Positions 39,357 through 48,324 of a DNA stretch of 64,000 nucleotides are shown here, in pieces. Where the stretch lies: assembly GCF_900115265.1 (NCBI RefSeq), contig NZ_FOVU01000001.1:345001-409000 (forward strand). The letters run 5' to 3'. A program made the translations under genes and the position numbers. Within the stretch, counting starts at the first letter, position 1; each line of letters begins with the position of its first letter. Below the pieces are notes generated by a model. That model saw only the letters and a list, made by a program, of their open reading frames with translations, was not told where the DNA came from and did not search any database. Origin of the DNA: Bradyrhizobium sp. Ghvi (GTDB taxonomy: Bacteria > Pseudomonadota > Alphaproteobacteria > Rhizobiales > Xanthobacteraceae).

Positions 39357-39459
39357 GTCATTCCGGGGCCATGCGAGGCATCGAGCCCGGAATCCATTCC
39401 TCCAATTGCGTTGCGGCCCAATGGATTCCGGGCTCGCGCTGCGCGCGCCCGGCAATGAC
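39357..39459. repeat. Extragenic palindromic repeat (GTCATTCCGGGGC...GGCAATGAC)
   Basis: Begins GTCATTCCGGGGCCATGCGAG and ends CGCGCCCGGCAATGAC. Inside are GAGCCCGGAATCCATT and AATGGATTCCGGGCTC, a perfect 16-bp inverted repeat. It is of the same general family as 29981-30135 and lies between divergent genes. Confidence 0.8.
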
Positions 39460-39593
39460 GGCGGGACGCTTCGCGATCTGGCTTTTGAGCCGAGAATGTC
39501 AGAAGCTGCCGACATGATTTCCGATCTGCCTCCATCGTCGGCCTTTTTCGCCGCTCCCTGCCTTCGGAACGAGGGAACAGTACGGAGCAAGCC

Positions 39594-40487
39594 GTGAAAG
39601 CCGTTCGCACCATCTACTGCGTCGTGGAGGACGCCTTCTACACGTTCCTGGCCGACGACGGCTGGGCGATCGCGAGCCATATCGCGCTGTCGACGCTGAT
39701 GGCGCTATTCCCGTTCCTGATCGTGCTGACGTCGCTGGCCGGCTTCTTCGGCTCCAAGGAGCTCGCCGACCAGGCCGCCAGCCTGATGCTTCAGGTCTGG
39801 CCCAAGCAGGTTGCCGATTCGATCTCGGGCGAAGTCCACGACGTGCTGACCACCACCCGCTCCGGCGTGCTGACGATCGGCGCAGTGCTGTCGGTCTACT
39901 TCGCCTCGAACGGCGTCGAGGCGCTGCGGGTCGCTCTCAACCGCGCCTATGCGGTGGTGGAGATGCGGCGCTGGTATTGGCTGCGGCTGGAATCGATCGC
40001 CTACACACTGATTGCAGCTTTCACCGCGCTCGCCATGGCGTTCCTGATCGTGCTCGGTCCGCTCCTGATCGAGGCGGCGCGACGCCATATCCCGCTATTC
40101 GTAGAGTCCAACGAAAGCATCCTGACCTGGCTGCGCTACGGCATCACCATCAGTGCGCTGGTGGTAGCGCTGATCATCCTCCACACGTGGCTCCCGGCGG
40201 GACGGCGCAGCTTTTTCCAGATCCTGCCCGGTATCGTCTTCACCATCGTGGCGTCGCTGATCTCAGGCGTCGTGTTCGGCCAGTATCTGGCGCGCTTCGC
40301 CAACAATTACGTCACGATGTATGCCGGGCTTGCCTCGGTGATCATCGCGCTGGTGTTTCTGTATTTCATCGCTGCGATCTTCGTCTACGGCGGCGAGCTC
40401 AACGCTGCGATCATCAAGTCACGGCTTCCTCACGGTGTGTCGCTTCAAGCAGCGCAGTCGCTAAAGCCCGCGGGGACACAGGCTTGA
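39594..40487 (+). CDS. YihY/BrkB family inner membrane protein
   Basis: A 297-aa protein with about six transmembrane helices. Family motifs are DDGWAIASHIALSTLMALFPFLIVLTSL at the start, ASNGVEALRVALNRAY, and AGLASVIIALVFLYFIAAIFVYGGELNAA at the end. The function of the family is unsettled; early claims of RNase BN identity are wrong. The start is a GTG at 39594 with CGGAG 7 nt upstream. The last 74 bp run antisense to the end of the convergent hybrid kinase gene. Confidence 0.9.
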   Translation: MKAVRTIYCVVEDAFYTFLADDGWAIASHIALSTLMALFPFLIVLTSLAGFFGSKELADQAASLMLQVWPKQVADSISGEVHDVLTTTRSGVLTIGAVLSVYFASNGVEALRVALNRAYAVVEMRRWYWLRLESIAYTLIAAFTALAMAFLIVLGPLLIEAARRHIPLFVESNESILTWLRYGITISALVVALIILHTWLPAGRRSFFQILPGIVFTIVASLISGVVFGQYLARFANNYVTMYAGLASVIIALVFLYFIAAIFVYGGELNAAIIKSRLPHGVSLQAAQSLKPAGTQA

Positions 40488-41691
40488 GCAGGAAGGCGTC
40501 GGCGCCGGCCTCGCGCGAGGCCGCCTCGTCCTCGCCACGGCCGGACACGCCGATGATGGGGATCTGAGCCAACGGCGTCTGCATCTTGCGGATCCGCCGG
40601 ATAGCTTCGACGCCGTCGATGCCCGGCAACACCATGTCCATCAGCACCGCGTCGAAGCCGCCTTGCGCAAGCCGGCCGACCGCATCCTCGCCGCGCCCGA
40701 TGAACTCGGCATGGTGTCCGAGCTCGGTCAGGATCGTGTTGAGCACGACACGGCCGAACGGATTGTCCTCGACGCTGAGGACGCGCAGCGCCACCAGTGC
40801 ATCCGCCTCGTCACCATCGGGCTTTCGCGGCTTCGCCGGACCCGCCGCATCGAGCGTGACCGTCAACGTGAAGGTGGCACCGCCACCACGGCGCGGCGCA
40901 ACCGTGATATCGCCCCCCATCGCGCGCGCCAGCTGCTTCACCGAGGACAAACCGAGCCCGGCGCCGCCAAAGCGCGAGGCGATGGTGACATTGGCCTGCG
41001 TGAACGGACGAAACAGCCGCTTGATCTCGGCCATGGTCAGGCCGATGCCGCTGTCGGAGATCGAGAAGGCGACACCGACCCGGCGTTTATCCCTGGCCTT
41101 GGCAGCGCTGCCTGCCCTGCCCTTGACGGGACGCCAGGGCACCGCCGAGATCGCGACGCCACCCTGTTCGGTGAATTTGACCGCATTGTCGATCAGGTTC
41201 TCGAGCGCGGCGCGGAGGCGGACGGGATCGCCGACCACGAGGCCCGGAAGCTTGTCGGAGATCCCGATTTCGGCCTGGAGACCCTTGGCAGCGGCGCGGC
41301 CAGCCAGCGAATCGCCGGTGCTGCGGGCGAGCGCCCGCAGATCGAACAGATCCTGCCGGAGCGTGCCGCCGCTGGCGCCCTTTCCGGTTTTGGCGGCATC
41401 GACGAACAGCGTGGCGAGGTTTGCCAGGTGCTCGGCTCCGGCCTTGATGGTGTCGGCCCAGCGCCGTTCCCGCTCACCGAGATCGGAGGTCGACAGCAGG
41501 TCGCTGATCGCCAGAATACCGGTGAGGGGTGTACGGACCTCATGGGCAAAGGCCGCGAGCGCGGCCTGGACCACGTCGGGCGCGACCGCCCTGGTGCTGC
41601 GCTTGGGCACTTTGCCGGATGGTCGGCCCCCCGTCCGAGGGGCCCGCCTGGACGTCCGCGTGGTGCGTGCTGGGCGCGTTTTCGCCGCCAT
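40414..41691 (-). CDS. Hybrid sensor histidine kinase / response regulator, cytoplasmic
   Basis: A 425-aa protein. A basic N-terminal tail (1-35, rich in Arg/Thr/Pro) is followed by an HisKA domain with H50 in FAHEVRTPLTGI. The HATPase domain has N169 (LIDNAVKFT), SDSGIGLT, and FGGAGLGLS. A C-terminal receiver has D352 (VLMDMVLPGIDG) and K403 (LLKPVSP). No transmembrane or sensory PAS domain is visible, so signal input is unknown. It resembles cell-cycle or stress hybrid kinases of Rhizobiales without matching one. I chose the ATG at 41691. It overlaps the BrkB-family gene by 74 bp at their 3' ends. Confidence 0.92.
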   Translation of the reverse strand: MAAKTRPARTTRTSRRAPRTGGRPSGKVPKRSTRAVAPDVVQAALAAFAHEVRTPLTGILAISDLLSTSDLGERERRWADTIKAGAEHLANLATLFVDAAKTGKGASGGTLRQDLFDLRALARSTGDSLAGRAAAKGLQAEIGISDKLPGLVVGDPVRLRAALENLIDNAVKFTEQGGVAISAVPWRPVKGRAGSAAKARDKRRVGVAFSISDSGIGLTMAEIKRLFRPFTQANVTIASRFGGAGLGLSSVKQLARAMGGDITVAPRRGGGATFTLTVTLDAAGPAKPRKPDGDEADALVALRVLSVEDNPFGRVVLNTILTELGHHAEFIGRGEDAVGRLAQGGFDAVLMDMVLPGIDGVEAIRRIRKMQTPLAQIPIIGVSGRGEDEAASREAGADAFLLKPVSPRALATALLEATHREEAVT

Positions 41692-41762
41692 AGATTCCCT
41701 TCGAAGTACCCTCTTCGAACCCCGGACTATTGGCTGAGCATGGCACGGCGAAACCCCTGGAG

Positions 41763-42668
41763 TCACGGCGGTGTTTGGCTAACCCCCAGAGAAACTTGAC
41801 CTAATCCCACCAGCTGGTAGATGCCGGCCGGCGTCACCCCGGCTGCCCGCAGTTCGCGCAGACCGGTTGCCCGGCTCGATTTGGACAGCTTCCGCCCCTC
41901 GCTGTCACGAATCAGGCGGTGATGGCGATAGGCGGGCTCGGGCAGCCCAAGCAGGGTTTGCAGCAGGCGATGAACCGAAGTGGCATGAAACAGGTCCTGG
42001 CCGCGCACGATCTCGCTCACGCACTGGAGCGCATCATCGACCACCACGGACAGATGGTAACTGGTCGGCGTCTCCTTGCGGGCCAGGATGACGTCGCCCC
42101 ACGCCTCGGGTCGCGCGGCGACCGTGCCGCGCTCGCCCTCCGGGCCCTCGCCCAACTCGTTCCAGGTCAGGCCGGCGACGCGCCCGCACGCCGCTGTCAT
42201 GTCGAGGCGCAACGCGTAAGGCGCGCCTGACGCGATCAGACGCTCGCGCTCGTCCGTGGAGAGTGATCGGGCGTTGCCGGGATAAAGAGGCGCACCGTCG
42301 GGATCGCGCGGCCACGGTCCCTCCGCCTCACGCGTCGAGACAAGCCTTGCGATCTCGGCGCGACTTTCAAAGGCGGGATAGATGAGCCCGAGCGAGGAAA
42401 GCTTTTCCAGCGCGGTGCGATAGTCGGCCAGATGCTCCGACTGTCGCCGCACCGGCGATTCCCAGCTGACCCCCAGCCAAGCGAGGTCCTCGTAGATCCC
42501 GGTCTCATATTCCGGACGGCAGCGCGTTGCATCGATGTCTTCGATTCGCAGCAACAGGCGCCCGCCGCTCTCTCGCGCGCGGCCGAAGTTCAGCAGCGCC
42601 GAATAAGCGTGGCCGAGATGCAGGTGGCCATTCGGGCTGGGGGCAAATCGGAAAACGGGTGGCATCAT
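41763..42668 (-). CDS. gluQ: Glutamyl-Q tRNA(Asp) synthetase
   Basis: A 301-aa truncated glutamyl-tRNA synthetase paralogue. It has the HIGH-like motif HLGHA in RFAPSPNGHLHLGHAYSALLN and the KMSKS-like KLSKS, but lacks the C-terminal anticodon-binding domain of GltX, which is the hallmark of GluQ-RS. These enzymes attach glutamate to the queuosine of tRNA-Asp. The segment RIEDIDATRCRPEY is typical. The start is at 42668 (MMPPVFRFAPSP) or one codon later. It is upstream of the hybrid kinase on the same strand (71 bp). Confidence 0.95.
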   Translation of the reverse strand: MMPPVFRFAPSPNGHLHLGHAYSALLNFGRARESGGRLLLRIEDIDATRCRPEYETGIYEDLAWLGVSWESPVRRQSEHLADYRTALEKLSSLGLIYPAFESRAEIARLVSTREAEGPWPRDPDGAPLYPGNARSLSTDERERLIASGAPYALRLDMTAACGRVAGLTWNELGEGPEGERGTVAARPEAWGDVILARKETPTSYHLSVVVDDALQCVSEIVRGQDLFHATSVHRLLQTLLGLPEPAYRHHRLIRDSEGRKLSKSSRATGLRELRAAGVTPAGIYQLVGLGQVSLGVSQTPP

Positions 42669-42682
42669 CAGATAGATCTCTT

Positions 42683-42829
42683 CATGGCCGGGCTCGTCCC
42701 GGCCATCCACGTTCTTCGATCACAGACTGATCGTGACAACGTCATGGACGAACACGATGACCAAGGCTCATGCTAGATATTGCCTTGGAGTTAGAAAGAC
42801 GTGGATGGCCGGGTCAAGCCCGGCCATCG
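42683..42829. repeat. Paired inverted repeats (ATGGCCGGGCTCGTCCCGGCCAT)
   Basis: Two short palindromes are themselves in inverted orientation: CATGGCCGGGCTCGTCCCGGCCATCCACG (42683-42711) and CGTGGATGGCCGGGTCAAGCCCGGCCATCG (42800-42829). The 85-bp interior holds no gene. They lie between divergent gluQ and glycosylase genes. Confidence 0.75.
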
Positions 42830-42850
42830 GAGAGAGTTGACCGAACTGCA

Positions 42851-43504
42851 ATGACCATCCACCTCCAAACCCAATCCGACCTCGAGGAAGCGGTCCACAC
42901 GCTGGTCAAGCGCGATCCGCGCCTCAAGCCCGTGCTGGAGATCGCGGGCATGCCGGCGCTGCGTCGGCGCGAGCCGGGCTTTGCGGGGCTCGCGCACATC
43001 GTCTGCGGGCAGCAGCTTTCGACCGCGAGCGCAGCGGCGATCTGGGGACGGCTGTCCGCGGCGTTCGATCCGTTCGACCATGAGGCGGTGCGCCGCGCCC
43101 GCACCGACCGGTTGGGTCGGCTCGGGCTGTCCGCGGCCAAGATCAAGACGCTAAAACATCTCGCGCGTGAGATCATTGCCGAGCGGCTGAATCTCGAGGT
43201 GCTCGCCGAAGAAGATGCCGACGCCGCGCATCACACGCTGATCTCGCTACCGGGCATCGGACCGTGGACGGCCGATGTCTATCTGTTGTTTTGCCTCGGC
43301 CATGGTGATGCCTGGCCCGCCGGCGATCTCGCCGTGCAGGAGGGCATCAAGATCGGTCTTGGCCTTCAGGCGCGGCCGACGGAAAAGCAGATGACGCCGC
43401 TCGCCGAGCCCTGGCGTCCGCTGCGGGGCGCCGCCGCACATCTGTGGTGGAGCTACTACCGCGCGGTCAAGAAACGCGAGGGCGTGCTCGCGGGATCAGT
43501 TTAA
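42851..43504 (+). CDS. DNA-3-methyladenine glycosylase II family protein (HhH-GPD)
   Basis: A 217-aa base-excision repair enzyme. The helix-hairpin-helix motif is LISLPGIGPWTADVYLLFCLG (130-150) with the catalytic D159 in PAGDLAVQEG. It lacks the iron-sulfur cluster cysteines of EndoIII/MutY, fitting the AlkA branch, which removes alkylated purines. It is shorter than E. coli AlkA because the N-terminal TBP-like domain is missing. It is convergent with the LysR gene, overlapping by 4 bp. Confidence 0.93.
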   Translation: MTIHLQTQSDLEEAVHTLVKRDPRLKPVLEIAGMPALRRREPGFAGLAHIVCGQQLSTASAAAIWGRLSAAFDPFDHEAVRRARTDRLGRLGLSAAKIKTLKHLAREIIAERLNLEVLAEEDADAAHHTLISLPGIGPWTADVYLLFCLGHGDAWPAGDLAVQEGIKIGLGLQARPTEKQMTPLAEPWRPLRGAAAHLWWSYYRAVKKREGVLAGSV

Positions 43505-44388
43505 CCCCGCAGCCTAACCCGGTCGGCGCGCGCACATTCGGCGACGAATTCGATGACGGCGCGCACCGCCGGCAGTTCAACGAGATCGGGATGCGCCAGC
43601 AGCCACAAGTCCGCCACGCTGGCGAGCTTGTGCGGGGCGACGCGCACGAGGTCGGAATAGGCTTCCGCAACAAAGCACGATAGCGCCGAGATTCCGATTC
43701 CGGCCCGGACCGCCGCCAGCATGTCGCCCTGGGACGAGCAGCGCATCACCACCCGGGCCTGCCGGGTGACCACATCGCTCCAGCGCGCCAATTGCACATT
43801 GGACTCCCGGTCGGCGAAACCGATGACGCTGTGCTCCTTCCAGTCGCCGCGCCGTTCCGGCAACGACCTGCCGGCAGCGTAGCTGCGCGAGGCATAAAAT
43901 CCCGTGCCGAGCCGGCCGATCTTGCGTCCGACCAGATTCTCTTCGCCGCTGTCGAAAGGACGCAGCACGACATCCGCCTCGCGCCGCCGGACGCTCGCCG
44001 GAAACGGATGAGTGATGATCTCGAGCTGAATGTGGTCATGTGCTTGCAGGAAGGCGGGGAGGCGCGGCATCAACCAATGCGAGGCCAGCGTCGCGCCGAC
44101 CGACAGCTTGATGGTGCCGCGCGCCTTGAGCCCTCCCGAGGCGACCGAAGTCTCGGCGCGGACCGCCGCGGCCGCCATCGCCTCGGCGTGCTCGCGAAGG
44201 GTCCGTCCTTCCGCCGTCAGCGCCAGACCATCGGCCGCGCGCGCCACCAATCGGGTGCCGAGTTGGGCCTCAAGCGCCGCGATCTTGCGGCTGACGGTTG
44301 GATGGCTGGTTCGCAGCCGTCGCGCGGCGGCGGTGAAGCTGCCGGTTTCGGCGACCGCGACGAAGGTTTTGCAAAGGTCCCAGTCCAT
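43501..44388 (-). CDS. LysR-family transcriptional regulator
   Basis: A 295-aa DNA-binding protein. The N-terminal winged helix-turn-helix is clear (WDLCKTFVAVAETGSFTAAARRLRTSHPTVSRKIAALEAQLGTRLV), and the C-terminal ligand-binding domain follows. The ATG at 44388 is chosen; an upstream TTG exists. It is divergent from the flavin oxidoreductase gene, and the 179-bp intergenic region has two TTCAA-N2-TTGAA sites, so it probably regulates that gene and itself. The inducer is unknown. Confidence 0.93.
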   Translation of the reverse strand: MDWDLCKTFVAVAETGSFTAAARRLRTSHPTVSRKIAALEAQLGTRLVARAADGLALTAEGRTLREHAEAMAAAAVRAETSVASGGLKARGTIKLSVGATLASHWLMPRLPAFLQAHDHIQLEIITHPFPASVRRREADVVLRPFDSGEENLVGRKIGRLGTGFYASRSYAAGRSLPERRGDWKEHSVIGFADRESNVQLARWSDVVTRQARVVMRCSSQGDMLAAVRAGIGISALSCFVAEAYSDLVRVAPHKLASVADLWLLAHPDLVELPAVRAVIEFVAECARADRVRLRG

Positions 44389-44395
44389 CGTCCTG

Positions 44396-44430
44396 TTCAA
44401 ACTTGAATAGTCATCCGTTCAATATTGAAC
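44396..44430. promoter_or_regulatory. Two TTCAA-N2-TTGAA operators between LysR and oxidoreductase genes
   Basis: TTCAA-AC-TTGAA (44396-44407) and TTCAA-TA-TTGAA (44418-44429, within the perfect 14-bp palindrome GTTCAATATTGAAC at 44417-44430) have centres 22 bp apart, two helical turns. LysR-type regulators often bind as tetramers to two such sites. The first site begins 8 bp from the regulator start codon, which suggests autorepression. Confidence 0.65.
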
Positions 44431-44567
44431 GATCCGGGGGTACCGTCCAGCCCTTATGATGGTGGCAAATCGCGAATGGCGCGGCGGCAGCCGCCCGCGC
44501 GGCGAATAAAAAGGAAACGCCTTGCCGTCCGCCCCTCGGATGCGACCGCGTTTTCGAGGAGGACATG

Positions 44568-45542
44568 ATGGCATTGCCCACTCTCTTGAGGAATTCGCTC
44601 GAGCTGCCCGTGGTCGGCTCGCCGCTGTTCATCGTCTCCGGCCCTGAGCTGGTGATCGCCCAGTGCAAGGCGGGCGTTGTCGGGTCGTTTCCGGCACTCA
44701 ATGCCCGTCCGGTCGAGAAGCTCGACGAATGGCTGAGCCGGATCGAGAACGAGCTCGAGGAATATCGCGCGCTCAACCCGGGCAAGAAGGTCGCGCCTTA
44801 CGCGGTCAACCAGATCTGCCATGCCTCCAATGATCGCCTGATGAAGGACATGGAGACCTGCGTGAAGCACCGGGTGCCTATCATCATCACCTCGCTACGG
44901 CCGCCGGCCGAGATCGTCGAGGCTGCGCATTCCTATGGCGGATTGGTGTTCCACGACGTCATCAACGTCAAGCACGCCCGCAAAGCCGCCGAACAGGGCG
45001 TCGATGGCCTGATTCTGGTCTGCGCCGGGGCTGGCGGACATGCCGGCGCGCTCTCGCCCTTCGCGCTGGTGCGCGAGGTCAAGCAATGGTTCAAGGGCAC
45101 GATCCTGCTGTCGGGCGCGATCAGCGACGGCTTTGCCATCGCCTCGGCGCTGACTCTCGGCGCCGATCTCGCCTACATGGGCACGCGCTTCATCGCGACC
45201 AGGGAGGCCAATGCCGCCGATACCTACAAGTCCGCGCTGACGCAGCACGCCGCCCACGACATCGTCTACACCAACCTGTTCACAGGCGTGCATGGCAACT
45301 ATCTCGGCCCGTCCATCGCCGCTGCCGGCCTTGATCCGGACAATCTGCCCGTCGCCGACAAGACCAAGATGAATTTCGGTTCCGGTGGCAACATGAAATC
45401 CAAAGCCTGGCGCGACATCTGGGGGTCGGGCCAGGGCATCGGCCAGATCACCGACGTGCCCGATGTCGCCGAATTGGTGGGGCGGATGAAGGCGGAGTTC
45501 GGTCAGGCCAGAGACGAATTCCTGATGCGCGCCAGCGCCTGA
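44568..45542 (+). CDS. NAD(P)H-dependent flavin oxidoreductase / nitronate monooxygenase family
   Basis: A 324-aa FMN-dependent TIM-barrel enzyme of the 2-nitropropane dioxygenase family. Typical segments are PLFIVSGPELVIAQCKAGVVGSFP, HDVINVKHARKAAEQGVDGLILVCAGAGGHAG and GAISDGFAIASALTLGADLAYMGTRFIAT. Such enzymes oxidise nitronates or act as enoyl reductases; the substrate is unknown here. AGGAGG (44557-44562) sits 5 nt before the ATG at 44568, which I prefer to the ATG at 44565. It starts a group with the binding protein and ligase genes and faces the LysR gene. Confidence 0.92.
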   Translation: MALPTLLRNSLELPVVGSPLFIVSGPELVIAQCKAGVVGSFPALNARPVEKLDEWLSRIENELEEYRALNPGKKVAPYAVNQICHASNDRLMKDMETCVKHRVPIIITSLRPPAEIVEAAHSYGGLVFHDVINVKHARKAAEQGVDGLILVCAGAGGHAGALSPFALVREVKQWFKGTILLSGAISDGFAIASALTLGADLAYMGTRFIATREANAADTYKSALTQHAAHDIVYTNLFTGVHGNYLGPSIAAAGLDPDNLPVADKTKMNFGSGGNMKSKAWRDIWGSGQGIGQITDVPDVAELVGRMKAEFGQARDEFLMRASA

Positions 45543-45581
45543 CGTTTCGGATGAAATAGAAGACAAGAACGGGAGGACATC

Positions 45582-46766
45582 ATGAAGTTGGCAACCGCAC
45601 TGGTCGGCATGGCTCTGCTGACGCTCGCCGCACCGGGCGCTCATGCCGAAGGCAGCAACGAGATTCGGATCGGCCAGACGCTGCCCTATAGCGGTCCGGC
45701 TTCCGGCTTCGGCGCGATCGGAAGAACCCAGGAGGCGTTCTTCGAGAAGGTCAATGCCGAAGGCGGCATCAATGGCCGCAAGATCAAGTTCATCACGCTG
45801 GATGATTCCTATTCGCCGCCGAAGACGATCGAACAGACACGTAAGCTGGTCGAGCAAGACGAGGTGCTGATGATGTTCGGCTCGCTCGGCACCGCCACCA
45901 ACAGTGCCGTCCAGCGCTACCTCAACAGCAAGAAGGTGCCGCAGCTGTTCGTGCTCTCCGGCGCCACGAAATGGGCCGATCCGCACAAATATCCTTGGAC
46001 GATGCCGGGCATGGCCGCCTACGAGTCCGAAGGCGTAGTGTATGCCAAGCACGTGCTGCGGACCAAGCCCGACGCCAGAATCGCAATCCTGTCCCAAAAC
46101 GACGATTTCGGCCGCGACTATGTCGCCGGATTCAAGCGCGCGCTCGGCGACAAGGCCGCGAGCATGATCGTCGCCGAGCAGACCTACGAGACCAGCGCGC
46201 CGACGATCAGCTCGCAGCTCTCGACGCTGAAGGCCTCCGGCGCGAACGTGCTGTTCGGCGTCGTGCTCGGCAAGTTCACCTCGCAACTGGTCAAGGGCGT
46301 CGCCGAGATCGGCTGGAAGCCCGAGCTGTTCTTCGTACCGACCTCGGCCTCGTCGATCTCGTTCCTGGAGCCGGCCGGGCTCGAAAATGCTGTCGGCCTG
46401 ATCTCGTCGAGCAACCAGAAGGACACGATGGACCCGCAATGGGCCGACGATCCTGGCGTGAAGGAATATTTCGCCTTCATGAAGCAATATATGCCGAATG
46501 CGGATCTCTCCAACTCCAACTACGCTGCCGGTTACCATTACGCGACGCTGCTGATGGCAGTGCTGAGAGCCAGCAAGGACGACGTCAGCCGCGACAACAT
46601 CATGCGGCAGGCGGCTTCGCTCAAGGATCTGAAGCTGCCGCTGCTGCTGCCGGGCATGAGCGTAACAACAGGCCCGGACGACTATCTACCGTTCCAGCAG
46701 CTTCAGCTCCGCCGCTTCAACGGCAAGAGCTGGGTCGGCTTCGGCGACGTGCTCGACGATCGGTAA
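45582..46766 (+). CDS. ABC transporter substrate-binding protein, branched-chain amino acid type
   Basis: A 394-aa periplasmic binding protein with a clean signal peptide (MKLATALVGMALLTLAAPGAHA). The Leu/Ile/Val-binding fold is visible from RIGQTLPYSGPASGFGAIGRTQEAFFEKVNAEGGINGRKI and FGSLGTATNSAVQRYLN...VPQLFVLSGATKWADP. No matching permease or ATPase gene is near, so it is an orphan that must use a distant transporter or act as a sensor. In Bradyrhizobium such proteins often bind aromatic or carboxylate substrates. It lies 39 bp after the oxidoreductase gene. Confidence 0.92.
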   Translation: MKLATALVGMALLTLAAPGAHAEGSNEIRIGQTLPYSGPASGFGAIGRTQEAFFEKVNAEGGINGRKIKFITLDDSYSPPKTIEQTRKLVEQDEVLMMFGSLGTATNSAVQRYLNSKKVPQLFVLSGATKWADPHKYPWTMPGMAAYESEGVVYAKHVLRTKPDARIAILSQNDDFGRDYVAGFKRALGDKAASMIVAEQTYETSAPTISSQLSTLKASGANVLFGVVLGKFTSQLVKGVAEIGWKPELFFVPTSASSISFLEPAGLENAVGLISSSNQKDTMDPQWADDPGVKEYFAFMKQYMPNADLSNSNYAAGYHYATLLMAVLRASKDDVSRDNIMRQAASLKDLKLPLLLPGMSVTTGPDDYLPFQQLQLRRFNGKSWVGFGDVLDDR

Positions 46767-46788
46767 AGCGGAAAGACGAGGACGCGCC

Positions 46789-48324
46789 ATGATCATCAGC
46801 GGCGAACGCCGGATCGGCTATGACGAGATCCAGGCGCGCATCAGACGGGCGATGAGCGGCTTCCGCAATCTTGGTCTTGCCGAGGGTGCGCCGGTCGCCA
46901 TGATGCTCCGCAACGACTTCGCTCTGTTCGAGGTGGTTGCAGCCTCCGCGGCGCTCGGCAGCCCGGTGGTGCCGATCAACTGGCATCTCAAGGCCGACGA
47001 GGTCCGCTACATCCTCGCCGACAGCGGCGCAAAGATTCTCGTCTGCCATGCCGATTTGCTGCCGCAGATCCGCGCCGGCATTTCCGAAGACGTCAAACTC
47101 CTCGTGGCCACGACGCCGCCCGAACTTGCGGCGACGTTCGAAGTTCATCCTGAGCTCGTCGAGGTCCCCCCGGGACTGACCGATTGGGACCACTGGCGCG
47201 ACAGCTACCCGGAGAGCACGGAGCCGCCCCGGCGCGCTGCGGCGATGATCTACACGTCGGGGACCACCGGCATGCCCAAGGGCGTGCGGCGCATGCCGAT
47301 GCAGCCCGAGCAGGCAGCCGCCTCCGAACGGGTCGGCGCGATCGCCTACGGCATCAAGCCGCGCGAGGACCAAGTCGTACTGATCAACGGGCCGATGTAC
47401 CACTCGGCGCCGCACTCCTACGGCATGCTTGCGTTCCGCAGCTTCTGCACCATCATCCTCCAGCCGCGGTTCGACGCCGAGGAGCTGCTGGCGCTGATCG
47501 AGCGTTACCGTGTCACGCACATCCACATGGTGCCGACGATGTTCGTGCGCCTGCTCCGCTTGCCGCAGGCGGTGAGGCAACACTACGATCTCGCCTCGCT
47601 GCGCTTCGTCGTGCACGGCGCCGCGCCCTGCCCGCCCGAGGTCAAGCGCGCCATGATCGAATGGTGGGGGCCGGTCGTTCACGAATATTTTGGCTCGACG
47701 GAAACAGGAATCCCGGTGTGGCACTCCGCCGAGGAGGCACTGCAGAAACCCGGCACGGTCGGTCGCGCCATCGAAGGCGGTATCGTCAAGATCTTCCGCG
47801 AGGACGGCAGCCTCTGCGGTGCTGGCGAGGTCGGCGAGATCTACATGCGCCAGACCGCAGTGCCGGATTTCGACTACCACGGCAAGGCGCAGGCGCGTGC
47901 CGACGCGGGGCGCGACGGTCTCGTCAGCGTCGGGGACGTCGGCTATCTCGACGCGGACGGTTATCTGTTCCTGTGCGACCGCAAGCGCGATATGGTGATC
48001 TCGGGTGGCGTCAACATCTACCCCGCCGAGATCGAGAATGTGCTGATCGCGATGCCAGGGGTGCACGATTGTGCCGTATTCGGCATCCCCGACGCCGAAT
48101 ATGGCGAGCGGCTGTGCGCCTGCATCGAACCCGAAACCGGTGCGCAACTATCGGCCAGCGCGGTGCAGGCCTGGCTGCGAGACCGATTGGCCAATTTCAA
48201 GGTGCCGAAACAGATCCAGCTCATGGACGCCCTGCCGCGCGAACCGACTGGCAAAATCTTCAAGCGCAAGCTGCGCGATCCCTACTGGGCGGACGCAGGC
48301 TCGCGCGGCGCCCAGCCTGGCTGA
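46789..48324 (+). CDS. AMP-binding acyl-CoA synthetase-like ligase
   Basis: A 511-aa ANL-superfamily enzyme. The P-loop is YTSGTTGMPKGV. Other landmarks are YFGSTETGIPVW, SVGDVGYLDADGYLFLCDRKRDMVISGGVNIYPAEIE and the C-terminal lysine in PREPTGKIFKRKLRD. It should activate a carboxylic acid with ATP and load it onto CoA. The substrate is unknown. It begins 22 bp after the binding-protein gene, so the three genes form one operon, consistent with uptake and activation of a small organic acid. Confidence 0.93.
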   Translation: MIISGERRIGYDEIQARIRRAMSGFRNLGLAEGAPVAMMLRNDFALFEVVAASAALGSPVVPINWHLKADEVRYILADSGAKILVCHADLLPQIRAGISEDVKLLVATTPPELAATFEVHPELVEVPPGLTDWDHWRDSYPESTEPPRRAAAMIYTSGTTGMPKGVRRMPMQPEQAAASERVGAIAYGIKPREDQVVLINGPMYHSAPHSYGMLAFRSFCTIILQPRFDAEELLALIERYRVTHIHMVPTMFVRLLRLPQAVRQHYDLASLRFVVHGAAPCPPEVKRAMIEWWGPVVHEYFGSTETGIPVWHSAEEALQKPGTVGRAIEGGIVKIFREDGSLCGAGEVGEIYMRQTAVPDFDYHGKAQARADAGRDGLVSVGDVGYLDADGYLFLCDRKRDMVISGGVNIYPAEIENVLIAMPGVHDCAVFGIPDAEYGERLCACIEPETGAQLSASAVQAWLRDRLANFKVPKQIQLMDALPREPTGKIFKRKLRDPYWADAGSRGAQPG

